Shown here in pieces: positions 11,706-22,044 of a stretch of DNA of 39,282 bases (positions within the stretch are counted from its first letter, which is position 1; the number at the start of each line of letters is the position of its first letter). The DNA is from Mansonella perstans. Lineage: Eukaryota > Nematoda > Chromadorea > Rhabditida > Onchocercidae. Location: assembly GCA_037074765.1 (NCBI GenBank), contig JBAMDO010000333.1, positions 1 to 39,282 on the forward strand. Direction: 5' to 3'. The notes below the pieces were generated by a model, which saw only the letters and a list, made by a program, of their open reading frames with translations, had not been told where the DNA came from and made no database searches. A program made the position numbers and the translations under genes.

Positions 11706-11795
11706 TTCATGGAGTATGAGGGGCTCCGTTACTGGATTATTTGGGGGAAGATAAATGGAATGCTCGCTGTTTCCGCTCAGTCCTGAATTCTCGGA
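11706..11795 (-). pseudogene. BEL/Pao pol relic (start of integrase)
   Basis: Thirty codons on the minus strand read SENSGL...EHSIYLPPNNPVTEPLI. The intact element in this window has [20 protein letters not shown] followed by ITELII at about 29946-30020, just before its integrase zinc-binding region. The match stops abruptly on both sides, with repeat modules beginning at 11816, so this is a broken copy of a second, diverged Pao element. Confidence 0.7.
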
Positions 11796-11815
11796 TCGAT
11801 TTATGAATAATACAT

Positions 11816-12075
11816 TTAAAACTTTTCGCAAAACCAAATATTTAGGAGATGAAAATTGCGGTTTTTATGCTTTGGCAGTGAACAAAATTTAATAAAACAG
11901 ATGTTAAAACTCACTGTAAATGCATTCAAACAATTTCGTTTTATTTTTTTGTTCTGAAACCAATTTATTTTCTGTGTTAACGGGAAGTGACAAAAATGGA
12001 TTAACGCAATAATTGAAAAGAAACTGATGTAAATCATAAGAATGAAACTGGATTTCAACTTTCCATCGCATCCGA
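11816..12075 (-). repeat. Upstream module, inverted fragment
   Basis: Reverse complement of about 475-232, with few differences; a more diverged relative of the upstream regions of P1, P2 and P3 (for example 13730-13930). It shows the cassette upstream region moving separately from its usual exon. Confidence 0.7.
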
Positions 12076-12147
12076 AAATAAAAGCAGTTGTTGAGTTCAA
12101 GAATTACTTTTTTTGAATTCAAGTTTTCTAAAGACCGAACGATTGAG

Positions 12148-12230
12148 ATAGAGTTCATTCCGGTGGCCGTTGGATTCTTGGACTCTGTGGAAGTGGTGAA
12201 ATGTTGTGCTCGTCGAAGTTAGAGTTGAAG
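12148..12230 (+). other. Gene-like repeated segment E3 (fragment)
   Basis: Matches the first half of E2 in reverse orientation. One frame gives GGRWILGLCGSGEMLCSSKL; a second gives a similarly conserved run, so the coding frame is undecided. It is cut at a GTATTTT sequence followed by a T-run, after which the M1 spacer resumes. The part homologous to the E1/E2 C-terminus is missing. Probably a broken copy. Confidence 0.3.
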
Positions 12231-12240
12231 GTATTTTTTT

Positions 12241-12905
12241 TTTTTTTTATATTTCGAAAACTAAATTAAAGCATTCCAGGAAATTAAAGTTAAGATGGAT
12301 CCAACAAGAAGTTACATAATGTGTTCTGCACTGAATTAATTAATTGATAGCTGCAGCATATCAGGAATATTTTAATCATTTATCATCGTTGAATAAAAAG
12401 TAATCAGATAAACAAAATTTTCAAGAAAAACAATATCTAAGACAGGAGAAAAGTGAAAATTCAACGATAAATCAGTTGCATAAGCAATGATATATGATCC
12501 ATATTTCCTGGAAATGAGGTATTATTCAGTTTTAATTGATAATCTTTTATAAAATGCTTGACAAATTACGTCTCGATCAAATTCTCAATGCTTGGCAAAT
12601 TACGTCTCGATAAAATTCAGAGAGTTCATTTTGGATATATAGATGACTTAATAATTACATATGGAAAAAGTAATCATTTATGAATATGCAGCAGTCCTCC
12701 ATCAAAATTTGGCTACATTGTTGATCATGCAGGTTAGAAAATTAATTCGTGCAAAATTTTCTTCTGGCTTGGACTAATGCGGAATGTGGATATTTTAAAC
12801 AGTGTTTGAATGTCAGGATATCGTGCCATTGTGATAGCATATATACTAACAAAAAAATTAATAAATGCTATAAAACATTCATAAATTTCCATTCCAAATA
12901 TCTCA
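12241..12905 (+). repeat. Spacer module M1, partial direct copy
   Basis: Matches the right part of 605-1440 and then carries about 250 bp (12650-12905) that is missing from the first copy but present, inverted, at 23290-23560. A 32-bp internal tandem duplication around AATGCTTG..AAATTACGTC lies at about 12555-12618. No gene is seen. Confidence 0.7.
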
Positions 12906-12907
12906 AT

Positions 12908-13930
12908 TTTTGGATGTTTTACAATTTCAAATTAAAAAAAAATGCTCCATCTATTCATAATTGCTCATTTCATTAATTTCTAGCAATCAATCATTTATTC
13001 AAGTTTAAGCAAATGGTCTTGAAATTTTCAACTTGGAACCAGCGAATATAGAAAAGCAATAAAATTCCATGTGCAGGAACTAAATGCTATCTTGTTTAAT
13101 TTCGACAGTTTATATAAAAAGTACGTCTATCAATTTCAACCTTACGAAACATTGCGGTTAGAGGTCAGTACTTTCAGAGTAAATAGCAACAAAAAATTCA
13201 GATCAATAAGTTTTCAATATTTAGAATCTTTTATAAGCTATTCCTAGCAGACATTTTTGAAATGCAAATTGCTAAAAAACTTTGAATCATTACGAAATGA
13301 TCATATTTCATGACTATTGCATTATAAGATTTAAAAGCTTACCTTCATCACTTTCCATGACTACTTGCACTCAATACTATATTCACTGCTTGCCCTCCCT
13401 GTACTGCTGGTGGTACAGCTACTCTTGTCATCAGAGTACTGGTGCAATAAATGAACAAAGCAATATATACTATCAATTTCATCATACTTGAAATCGTCTT
13501 GAAGTCTGTAATAATGGTAATATTGCGTTATAAGAAAATTCACCTTTTAATTAAACAACAAAATTAGCCGTTTTACCAACCAATTAAAAGACAATTGCAA
13601 TTGAAAATTGTTTCAGTCAAAACTTAGCACATGTAACTATCAGTTCTTATGGCATTCTCCAAACTGAACAAACTCCAGGCATTTTTTTTAACAATGAAGA
13701 TGACATTGAAGAAGTCGTCAATGATTTAAGAGATAAAAGTTGCGGTTTTTAAACTTTGAAAACGGAACCAATTAATCAAATCGTTATTAATATCGTTTTA
13801 TTTTTTTGTTCTGAGACCAGTTAATTTCCCATGTTTAAGAGGAAGTGAAAAAAATAGATTAAAGCGAAAAACAAAAAGGAACTGATGCAAATCACAAGAA
13901 TGAAACTCTCCAGTTATTTTTGCTTTGAAT
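12908..13930. repeat. Left arm of long inverted repeat
   Basis: Pairs with 14205-15245 on the opposite strand with high identity except inside the peptide exons. Carries P2. The spacer of about 275 bp between the arms includes sequence that also flanks P1 and P3. Confidence 0.8.
13348..13485 (-). CDS. P2: small secreted peptide, hypervariable family
   Basis: 45 residues. The leader MMKLIVYIALFIYCTSTLM is almost that of P3. The mature part starts near RVAVPPAVQGGQAVN and ends in SSHGK before the shared TGA. The exon is 13343-13505, between the same TTATTACAG acceptor and a GTAAGC donor; 13 nt present in the other copies just before the donor are missing, after the stop. The acceptor of the following 81-nt intron reads GCAT instead of GCAG, so that downstream splice is probably lost in this copy, without touching the peptide. 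The gene lies head-to-head with P3 across the inverted-repeat centre. Confidence 0.55.
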   Translation of the reverse strand: MMKLIVYIALFIYCTSTLMTRVAVPPAVQGGQAVNIVLSASSHGK

Positions 13931-14204
13931 GATTTGCCTTTTTTGGAACTTTTTTTTTTTTCAATATAAAATAAACGACCACTTATTCCAGTTCAGATGG
14001 TTGAAAATCGTTAAAATTGATAAAAACTTTGATTAATATAAATGATCGCTGATAAATGAGACATTTCTAGAAAAAGTTTTTCTTCAATTTGTCGGAACTT
14101 CACATTTTCAACTTTCTCAACTGAAATAATCAATCAGTTTTTTTCATATTGAGAAAAAAGAAAAATTTTGATTTGTTAAAAATTATTGCTGATGAAATTC
14201 TTTC

Positions 14205-15245
14205 AAAGCAAAAATAACTGGAGAGTTGAAATCTAGTTTCAATCTTATGATTTACATCAGTTCCTTTTTATTTTTCGCCTTTATCTATTTTTTTCACTTC
14301 CTGTTAAACATGGAAAATTAACTGGTCTCAGAACAAAAAAATAAAACGATATTAATAACGATTTGATTAATTGGTTCCGTTTTCAAAGTTTAAAAACCGC
14401 AACTTTTATCTCTTAAATCATTGACAACTTCTTCAATGTCATCTTCATTGTTAAAAAAAATGCCTGGAGTTTGTTCAGTTTGGAGAATACCATAAGAACT
14501 GATAGTTACATGTGCTAAGTTTTGACTGAAACAGTTTTCAATTGTAATTTCTTTTAATTGGTTGGTAAAACGGCTAATTTTTGTTTAATTAAAAGGTAAC
14601 TTTTCTTATAACGCAATATTACCATTATTACAGACTTCAAGACGATTTTAAGTATGATGAAATTGATAATATACATCGCTTTGTTCATTTATTGCTCCAG
14701 TAATCTGATGGCAAGAGTAGCTCTACCACGACCACCAGACCAAGGACTGAATATACAATTGAATGCAAGATATGGAAAGTGATGAATCTTTCTTCGAAGG
14801 TAAGCTTTTAAATCTTGTAATGCAGTAATCATGAAATATGATCATTTCGTAATGATTCAAAGTTTTTTAGCAATTTGCAGTTCAAAAACGTCTGCTAGGA
14901 ATAGCTATAAAAGATTCTAAATATTGAAAACTTATTGATTTGAATTTTTTGTTGCTATTTATTCTGAAATTATTATATCTACTGACCTCTAACCCGCAAT
15001 GTTTCCTAAGGTTGAAATTGATAGAGGTACTTTTTATATAAACTGTCGAAATTAAACAAGATAGCATTTAGTTCCTGCACATGGAATTTTGTTGCTTTTC
15101 TATATTCGCTGGTTCCAAGTTGAAAATTTCAAATTCATTTGCTTAAACTTGAATAAATGATTGATTGCTAGAAATTAATCAAATGAGCAATTATGAATAG
15201 ATTGAGCATTTTTTTTTAATTTAAAATTGTAAAACATCCAAAAAT
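14205..15245. repeat. Right arm of long inverted repeat
   Basis: Partner of 12908-13930. The full module copy runs from about 14035 to 15360 and is the reverse complement of 1310-2650. Carries P3. Confidence 0.8.
14654..14782 (+). CDS. P3: small secreted peptide, hypervariable family
   Basis: 42 residues. The leader MMKLIIYIALFIYCSSNLM has a hydrophobic core typical of a signal peptide. The mature part runs from about RVALPRPPDQG to LNARYGK. The exon is 14634-14799 with acceptor TTATTACAG and donor GTAAGC, followed by an 81-nt intron (14800-14880) ending TTTGCAG. A possible 38-nt intron (14596-14633), or a trans-splice acceptor, lies upstream. The terminal Gly-Lys would, in a neuropeptide-like precursor, be an amidation signal. 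Leader differences from P1 and P2 are silent or conservative in this frame (TAT/TAC, ATT/ATC), which supports it as the coding frame. Confidence 0.55.
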   Translation: MMKLIIYIALFIYCSSNLMARVALPRPPDQGLNIQLNARYGK

Positions 15246-15560
15246 ATATGTAATTATTAATCCATCTATACATCCAAAATGAACTCACAAATAACATAAT
15301 GGAGAAGTGAATTTGATTGAGACGTAATTTGCCAAGAATTTTATCAAAAGATTATCAACTAAAAACTTTTTTGAACTTTTTTTCAAAACATTCCTTTGAA
15401 AAATTTATGGATTATAAATTAAGTATGAAAAGTAAGAAAAAGATAAAAAGATATTTCATGGATGATTTAATGTATATTGGAAGATTGAAAATTTCAAATT
15501 AATATTTTTAAAAATCTTACTAGGAAAACCGATATGAAATGTGCCATCAATTCAGCTCTG

Positions 15561-15565
15561 TTAAC
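15561..15565. other. Empty target site of the LTR element
   Basis: TTAAC occurs once here inside the sequence GCTCTGTTAACAAACCATTC. In the second duplication copy the same flanks are split by the 8178-bp element, with TTAAC on both sides. Confidence 0.95.
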
Positions 15566-15887
15566 AAACCATTCATGCACATGAAATAATACCCATGGAA
15601 GCGAATCTTTTCCTACATCTTCGTCAACATCTAAAATTTTTCGTTTTTATAATTTTCAATTCCTGCTAGATAATAAGTAAGTAAGTAGTGTAAGTTTTGA
15701 ATGTATAAAATTAAAAGTTCATTTTAGCAATTGCCTGACTGAATTATTTTAAATTTTTTGAATGATTACTAATTCAAATATATCGAACGATCATTTCACT
15801 ATAGATAACTACGTAGCTATAGTTATGTACTAGTTCTAGTTATAATTATAATTATGTAGTTTAATATTTTTATTTCATCATCCCATT

Positions 15888-16088
15888 ATGATGAAAAGTG
15901 TATTTAAATTTTGTAGAAAAAATAAAGCGAAAAACAAACCGACCAAAAAATGCGATGCAAATTTGAACAAGTCGAGGTACAGTGAGAGGTGTATCATAAC
16001 TGATTGTTGTTGTTGTCGTCGTCATAAAGTTAATAAGAATTGCTCTAATATCATTATTTTCATTTTAGGTTTTGGTAGCATATCTTAA
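15888..16088 (+). other. Candidate small Lys/Cys-rich ORF or exon
   Basis: A 66-codon frame with a basic stretch (RKNKAKNKPTKKCDANLNKS) and four consecutive cysteines (TDCCCCRRHK) from a TGT run, then a hydrophobic end. The matching frame at 33820-34020 is open too, with one amino acid change (Tyr to Asp). Composition is richer than the flanks. A TTTGTAG before the basic stretch could be an acceptor. Conservation is not informative because the duplication is recent. No family recognised. Confidence 0.25.
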
Positions 16089-17251
16089 TATTTTCAAGAT
16101 ATATTTTGAAATGATTATCAATTTTATTTTTTTCAGCGGTTTCTATTGATTGGATTGGTACAATAATTAAATAAGATCAACTATAAAGATATATTTAAAG
16201 AAAGGTCTTTGAACGATAATTACACAAATTATCATTTATCAGTTCGTTAGCAAAAGGAATGTCCAATATACTAGTTCGAACAAATTTTCCAGCGTAATAA
16301 TAAAACGTATTAGATAAGGTTGGGTGGATAGAAGTAATGCAATACAAGTTAAAATGCTATTTGCTTTCAAATTATTTTATTTAATTTATTCATTCTTTTC
16401 TTCTTTTATCATTGTCGTTGTCTTGAATCGATAATTTGATTGGATATAAGGCGACAATGTAAACAGAAAATAATTAAGGATTCTATAATATCCAATTAAT
16501 TATAAATAGCACTTGAATATAAAATTATTGCTAAATTACTTGCAACAATTTCTAATAAATTTTTTTGTTTGTCTTTTAGCATATTAAAACAAAAAGAAAG
16601 GATGTCCAATAAATGTCAATAATTTAGTGCAAAAAGAAAATGCAAAAGACTTGTTAAATATGTAGACATGTTAATAATACTTCAATAATATCTAAGCTTA
16701 TGGATGTAAGTAAAGGTTAAATGTTTTACGCTTGAAATATCAGAATAGAAATCTTTAGGTCTAAATATAACATGTTTGTGATAGTTTGAAGACTTTACTT
16801 GAAGCTAAGCATTTGAACTTCATAAAATATGCATAAATTTTTGAAATATTAGAATAAACAGTCTTTAGGCCTAAACCTCAATATAACTATGCAAGATTGA
16901 CATACATTGTATGCTTATATTGTATAAGCAGACAGTTATTGTATAGGCATACCAATTAATAAAAAAATATCATAAAAAAAAGAAATTAAAAAATTAAATG
17001 AAACAGAAAAACAGAATTCAAACTTTTCAAAAAAAAAAACTTCGCAGCGATTAATTTAATAAATTCAAAATTTGGAAATATTAGTGTATGCTAGAAGCTT
17101 GAAGTGAGCCAAGAATGTTCTGCAGCAAGTCTAGGACAAATAGCAAGTCAGATGAGTTGATTCGGCTTATTAGCACCATGAGCCATTTTCAAGAGGCCAT
17201 AAAAGTAAAGTAAAATATTAAGGAATACAAAATAACTCAATTTCGGAAATT

Positions 17252-17312
17252 AAATTTTTAAAAAAAAAAAAAAAAAAAAAAAAATGAAATTAAAAAAAAA
17301 AAAAAAAAAATG
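17252..17312. repeat. Poly(A)-rich junction
   Basis: Two long A-runs separated by TGAAATT mark the point where the duplication copies part (17250 versus 35184) and where a second copy of 21770-22040 begins. The exact length is uncertain in an assembly. Confidence 0.8.
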
Positions 17313-17324
17313 AAATTAAATCAT

Positions 17325-17605
17325 TACAATTTCTGTTATCACGTTTTTCCGTTGTACTTTGGTTTATTTATCTCGGTCTCTCTACGCTCCAGTTATATCA
17401 CGTCATTTCTGGTTTTTAGAGTAAATTCGAGCACCGCATCATAGTTTCATATGTCATCATTCTTTCAAACTAATTACAAGTTCTTGTCCAATTTGTTATT
17501 TAAATATTATTTATTTACTACAATCTTCGAAATTTAAAAATTTTTTGCCTTTGATTTGAACTTTTAGTCTCATCAATGCCATTAGTTCTTTTATTTCATC
17601 TGTGC
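17325..17605 (+). repeat. Direct repeat of 21770-22040
   Basis: Nearly identical to 21770-22040; the window's last bases (39270-39282) enter the same sequence. Non-coding. Confidence 0.9.
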
Positions 17606-18480
17606 TGCCTTCATGCAAATGCAATTTGCAAAAAAAGAAATGCATATGTTGCAGGTAAATGCAAGTTAGATGAAAGCTTGAATTGCATGCATAATAAAAG
17701 AAATTTTATTTTAAATGATTTTTATACAATTTAGATATCGAAGGTTTAACATATACATATGAAATGTAAATTGAAATGTAAATGTTTAACATATACATTT
17801 ACATATGAAATGTAAATGTTTAACATATACATATGAAATGTAATTGAGAATAGATTATGTTACTGAAATTACACATACATAAGGAATTAGTTCGAAAAGA
17901 TTTAAGGGAATTAATGAAATTCAGTGAAAATACTTTGCTCAACAAGTTAACTACGATTTAGAAGAAAATTTGAATTTGCTGTAAGATCTTCTGCAATCAG
18001 TGAGCGATCTTCTTTTCATATCCTTGATTGATCTGAGATGAAGAACTAATGAGGATAAGTGAACAGGTAAATGAATAAAGTCAACGTGAAAAGTAGCCAA
18101 AAAATCATGCCAAGAGACCTTCAGAAGTTTTACTAAGTTAAAGTATATGGAGTAGGTAAAATGAGCTATGCTATTTATTGCGTTAAACAATAAAAAAGGC
18201 CATATCGCACAACCAAATATTTCAATCCTGATAGTTCTGGCTATAATATATAAATCTCAGACTTTTACTGCCGAACTAATAGAACTGAACGGTGTTTCCC
18301 TTTTTTGCATATCAGAATTTGTCCCTTGCCTACTCTCTAATTTTAAATCAATTTCTCCTTTCTTTTTCTTTCCGGAAAGCTCTAGCTACATGACGATCAC
18401 TTACAGGATGAAGATCGGTCCGAAAAATAATAAATCTAGCCGGAGTGTCGTAAGTGACATTTTTAAGGCGTTCAGCAACA
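17606..18480. other. Copy-1-specific AT-rich segment
   Basis: Absent from the second duplication copy. It contains imperfect tandem repeats of a unit with ACATATACATATGAAATGTA at about 17745-17842. A 111-codon plus-strand frame (18168-18503) crosses unlike sequences and is not credible. The stretch at 18360-18480 is more balanced in composition but has no recognisable gene. Confidence 0.5.
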
Positions 18481-18569
18481 TCGCGAATCATCATATTTCA
18501 TGATTATTGCATTATAAGATTTAAAAGCTCACCTTCGAAGAAAGATTCATCACTTTCCATGACTTCAAT

Positions 18570-18668
18570 TCAACCGTATTCCCAATTGCCCTCCGCCTGC
18601 AAAGGTATATTTCTGTCTACTCCTCCTATCAGATTACCGAAGCAATAAATGAACAAAGCGATATATAG
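18570..18668 (-). pseudogene. P4: truncated peptide-gene copy
   Basis: A fragment of about 180 bp (18484-18665) of the peptide module, with the end of the leader (LYIALFIYCFGNLIGGV) and a distinct mature part (DRNIPLQAEGNWEYG) ending in TGA. The start codon is lost: homology stops just before the leader core, where AT-rich sequence reads on without an ATG. The donor is GTGAGC at 18532-18527. The mature part differs from P1, P2 and P3, so it is a separate variant and not a copy of a neighbour. It is missing from the second duplication copy. Confidence 0.6.
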
Positions 18669-20053
18669 TTTTTTAGTCTTTATATTTATTATATTTTTTA
18701 TATTTTTTTATATATTTTTTAGTCTTTCAGTTAATCATTGCTTAATTCACATTCAATTTTAATAAAAGTAACGATGCATATGCATTCACTCTAAAAATTT
18801 GTCGAATAGAATGATCTTGTTGGCTGTCTAATGTATATCCAGAGGATATACTATGATCATGAAATCAATGATTAAAACAGCGTTATTTTATCAACTCTTT
18901 AAAAATTTAACTGAAAGTACAGTGAAGTCGGGAACGTTAGAATTAAAGTAATCAGATTATTTTTCACTATCAAATTGTTGTTATTTTAATTTAATACGAG
19001 TATAAATCATGAATTCTTGCATAATTATTACTTGATAAGAAGTACATCTTTGTTTCTCAGTTCACTTATACTAAGTTATAATAATTAATATAGCATTTAA
19101 AAATAAAGAAAGAAAGCAAATTCATTTTTCCTTAATTCATCCCTCAACTTTTTTTTAATTCTACAAGATTCAAGAGATTCCAATTTTTTTGCCTACAGAA
19201 AAGTTGGAAACTCTAGAATTTAAAAAAAAAAGCATACAGAGCAAACATAGAATTATGAAATATTTGTGTATAGCAATAATTTAATATCTTATATTTAATA
19301 TAGTAATTTAATATCGCTATAATGAGAATGGTAAGAAATGAAATGAAAATAGTATTAATGAAAATAATACTTAAAAATAATACTATCGGGAATTTTCAAA
19401 TGTACTCATCAGCATTGGTGATAATCAGATGACTTAAAGTAAATGAACAACTTAATTAAGCATATTAGACTGAAAGACTCACTGAAATCGAAGCAAATTT
19501 CGTTTGCAACTACGACGATAATGCACATAGCAAATATAATCATGGAACATTGGCTTCATCATAGATGCATTGTAAATTAACGATCGATATTGTTGATTTG
19601 TGAATTTCGTTGACTATTTATTTTTTTTGTTAAAAACGAAAAAATCGAGTTTGATAACAATTAGTAGTAATTTATAAATGAACAGACCTTTTCAAATTTA
19701 CGATCATGTAATTTTTAAGCTGCCGAATCAAAGTTTATGTAAACATTTTAAATAGATTGCGTAAATTTGATTGTTTAAATTAAGCGGAACTGATCGGTAA
19801 AACATTCCTGTATAATATTCGAGATTAGCTTAATTCCGAATCACACTTATTAATTCTGTGATTTAAAAATTGCATTCTAGAATGGAACATATATTTCAAA
19901 AGTAGATACTGTTGAAAACTTCATTTAAATTTCATTGAAAACTTCATTTAACAAAAGTAATGTAGTATTTTTTAAAACTATCAAATTAAAGTATCGGTAA
20001 GATTATTACTGATTCGTCATCTGTATACTTAGTCCATTTCTACTATTTATACT

Positions 20054-20068
20054 TGTGTGTGTGTATGT

Positions 20069-20151
<83 letters not shown>
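20054..20151. repeat. (TG)n microsatellite
   Basis: Nearly pure TG run with two TATG interruptions at the left end. The equivalent at 37534-37651 is 20 bp longer. Confidence 0.95.
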
Positions 20152-20152
<1 letters not shown>

Positions 20153-20787
20153 AAAAACATTGAAATAAAAACCATACTTAATTCAATGTATAAATAAACA
20201 GCGCAAATAAAAAAGAAAAGATAAAGTATAATTATATTAATAATCAAAAAAACTGCACAAACTAATGCGTCGTAATTTCTTTCCAATATCGGCAAATGTT
20301 CGCGTGCTATTGCAAATTGATCCTCTTACATTTCTTTCGATAATATAATTTTTTGAAATTTGAAATAAATAAAACAAATTTATTTTCAAAAATACCCAAG
20401 ATTTTAATGAAGGAAAGTAATTTAATGTCTTGGAAAAATATAACTATAAGAGTTGCAAATTCGAGCGAGAGAAATCCAAATTAATTCAAAGTGCAAAATC
20501 TCAAAGATTTTTCATCATCTATTATAATAGCTTTGAAGATATGAAGATTTGAAAAAAGGATAAACGCATGATGTCAATTATACAATTATACCTGACCCAG
20601 GCTTTAGCAACTGATTTTGTTAGCTGGCATATGAACAGATCATTTTGCTGAATTACTTCCCAATATAAATAAACATTTCATTCAAGCTGAAATACAAATT
20701 TTATTTAAATGTTCATAACATATCTCTGTTGCCTGTGATGAATTTGCAATTGCAATGCAAGTTTACTTTGTAATTTTATTTTTTTTT

Positions 20788-21620
20788 TCTATCACAAAAT
20801 TTAATCATACTTACTTACATACTTAAACCCAAGTTAATTTGATTTCAACTGTTTGTTTTTCTCGTCATTGTAACTGCCCACTCTTAGCAAATAACTATGT
20901 TTATTGTTCTATCTCATTTATTTTGTTATCAATGTAAACATTGTTGCTGATAAGTGTTTTTATTGGTTTGATAATTTTCACTAATGCCTTTTAGTTCTCT
21001 GTTCAATTTCTTTAAAGCGTTTTTAATGTAATTTTTGGTTATTATTTAATGTTGTCTAGCATTGTTAAATTTTATGGTCAAATTTCTACGAGTACCAACT
21101 TGTAGAATTTAATTTTGCACATGTAACTTGAGAGAAGTTTAGTTTTACTTAATTGTGTTATACGTTGAGATGATTGGTTTGAAGAACTAAATAATCATCT
21201 TACAGTCATTTTATACTGCGTTTGCTATATTACATGTGTACTGACATTAGCGAAATAAAAAAACTTCGCCGGAGAAACTTTTTCGAACTATCAAAAAATT
21301 TGATCATACTTACTAATGACCGGTTAGTCTGATTTCAATTGTTTGTTTTGCTTTTTTTAAATCCTTGTCCTGCGCAAATTGTTGAATTCTGAATGTTTCT
21401 TACTCATTTATTTTGTCACTAAAGTTATTTGTTATTGAGTAACATTTTTAATAAATAAGTGTTTTTATTGATTTGATAATTATTACTAATGGTTTTCAGT
21501 TTTTTGTCCAATTGTTTTTAAAGTTTTTTTAATGAAATCGTTTACGTTATTGTATTTACGTTGTCTAATTTGTTAAATTTTACCGTCGAAAGTACTAGTA
21601 CACTTGTAGTATTTGCAGTA
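20788..21620. repeat. Old diverged tandem repeat
   Basis: Sequence at about 20788-21130 (ATCATACTTACT, a tract around TTGTTTGTTTT, GTGTTTTTATTG, TTGTCTAGCATTGTTAAATT) recurs in diverged form at about 21289-21617. The same pair occurs at 38297-39120 in the second copy. Non-coding. Confidence 0.6.
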
Positions 21621-22044
21621 CTTTAGTTTTATATATTTAATTTTCAAAAAACTTTTTGATTTTATTTGATTGTTCTATGCTTTGGTGTGATTTGATTTTG
21701 GGCATTGGATAGTAAGGAACAATTTATTTACCGTCAAAGGAGATTTAAAAAAATTGAAAAATTCCCAACGAATTTCTGTTATCACGTTTTTCCGTTGCAC
21801 TTTGGTTTATTTATCTTGGTCTCTCTACGCTCCAGTTATATCACGTCATTTCTGGTTTTTAGAGTAAATTCGAGCACCGCATCATAGTTTCATATGTCAT
21901 CATTCTTTCAAACTAATTACAAGTTCTTGTCCAATTTGTTATTTAAATATTATTTATTTACTCCAATCTTCGAAATTTAAAAATTTTTTGCCTTTGATTT
22001 GAACTTTTAGTCTCATCAATGCCATTAGTTCTTTTATTTTTATT

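Larger units (their letters stand above)
15313..17250. repeat. Segmental duplication, copy 1, left block
   Basis: Matches 25063-25314 and then, after the LTR element, 33493-35184 in the same order and orientation. Identity is about 99 percent by eye. This copy lacks the retrotransposon. Upstream of 15313 the duplication continues into the P3 module (14205 onward, matching about 24020 onward). Confidence 0.9.
18714..21782. repeat. Segmental duplication, copy 1, right block
   Basis: Matches 36176-39282. Non-coding and AT-rich throughout. Between about 18840 and 19380 this copy has many single-base deletions relative to the other; elsewhere identity is very high. Confidence 0.9.

Noticed and set aside
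13361..13543. Alternative frame over the P2 exon containing LQDDFKYDEID
   Set aside because: The same frame has a stop in P1 and P3, and its substitutions are less conservative than in the leader frame.
15317..15502. Lys-rich 61-codon frame, also at 25066-25251
   Set aside because: Starts in module sequence and continues into unrelated AT-rich DNA; low complexity, and the start differs between copies through a one-base indel.
16912..16930. Perfect hairpin TGCTTATA-TTG-TATAAGCA
   Set aside because: Short AT-rich palindrome in non-coding DNA; expected by chance at this composition.
18168..18503. 111-codon plus-strand frame
   Set aside because: It crosses from copy-1-specific sequence into antisense of the P4 fragment and shows no protein-like pattern.
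20047..20295. Frame encoding a long His-Thr repeat, and its twin at 37523-37795
   Set aside because: Translation of the TG microsatellite; no gene evidence.
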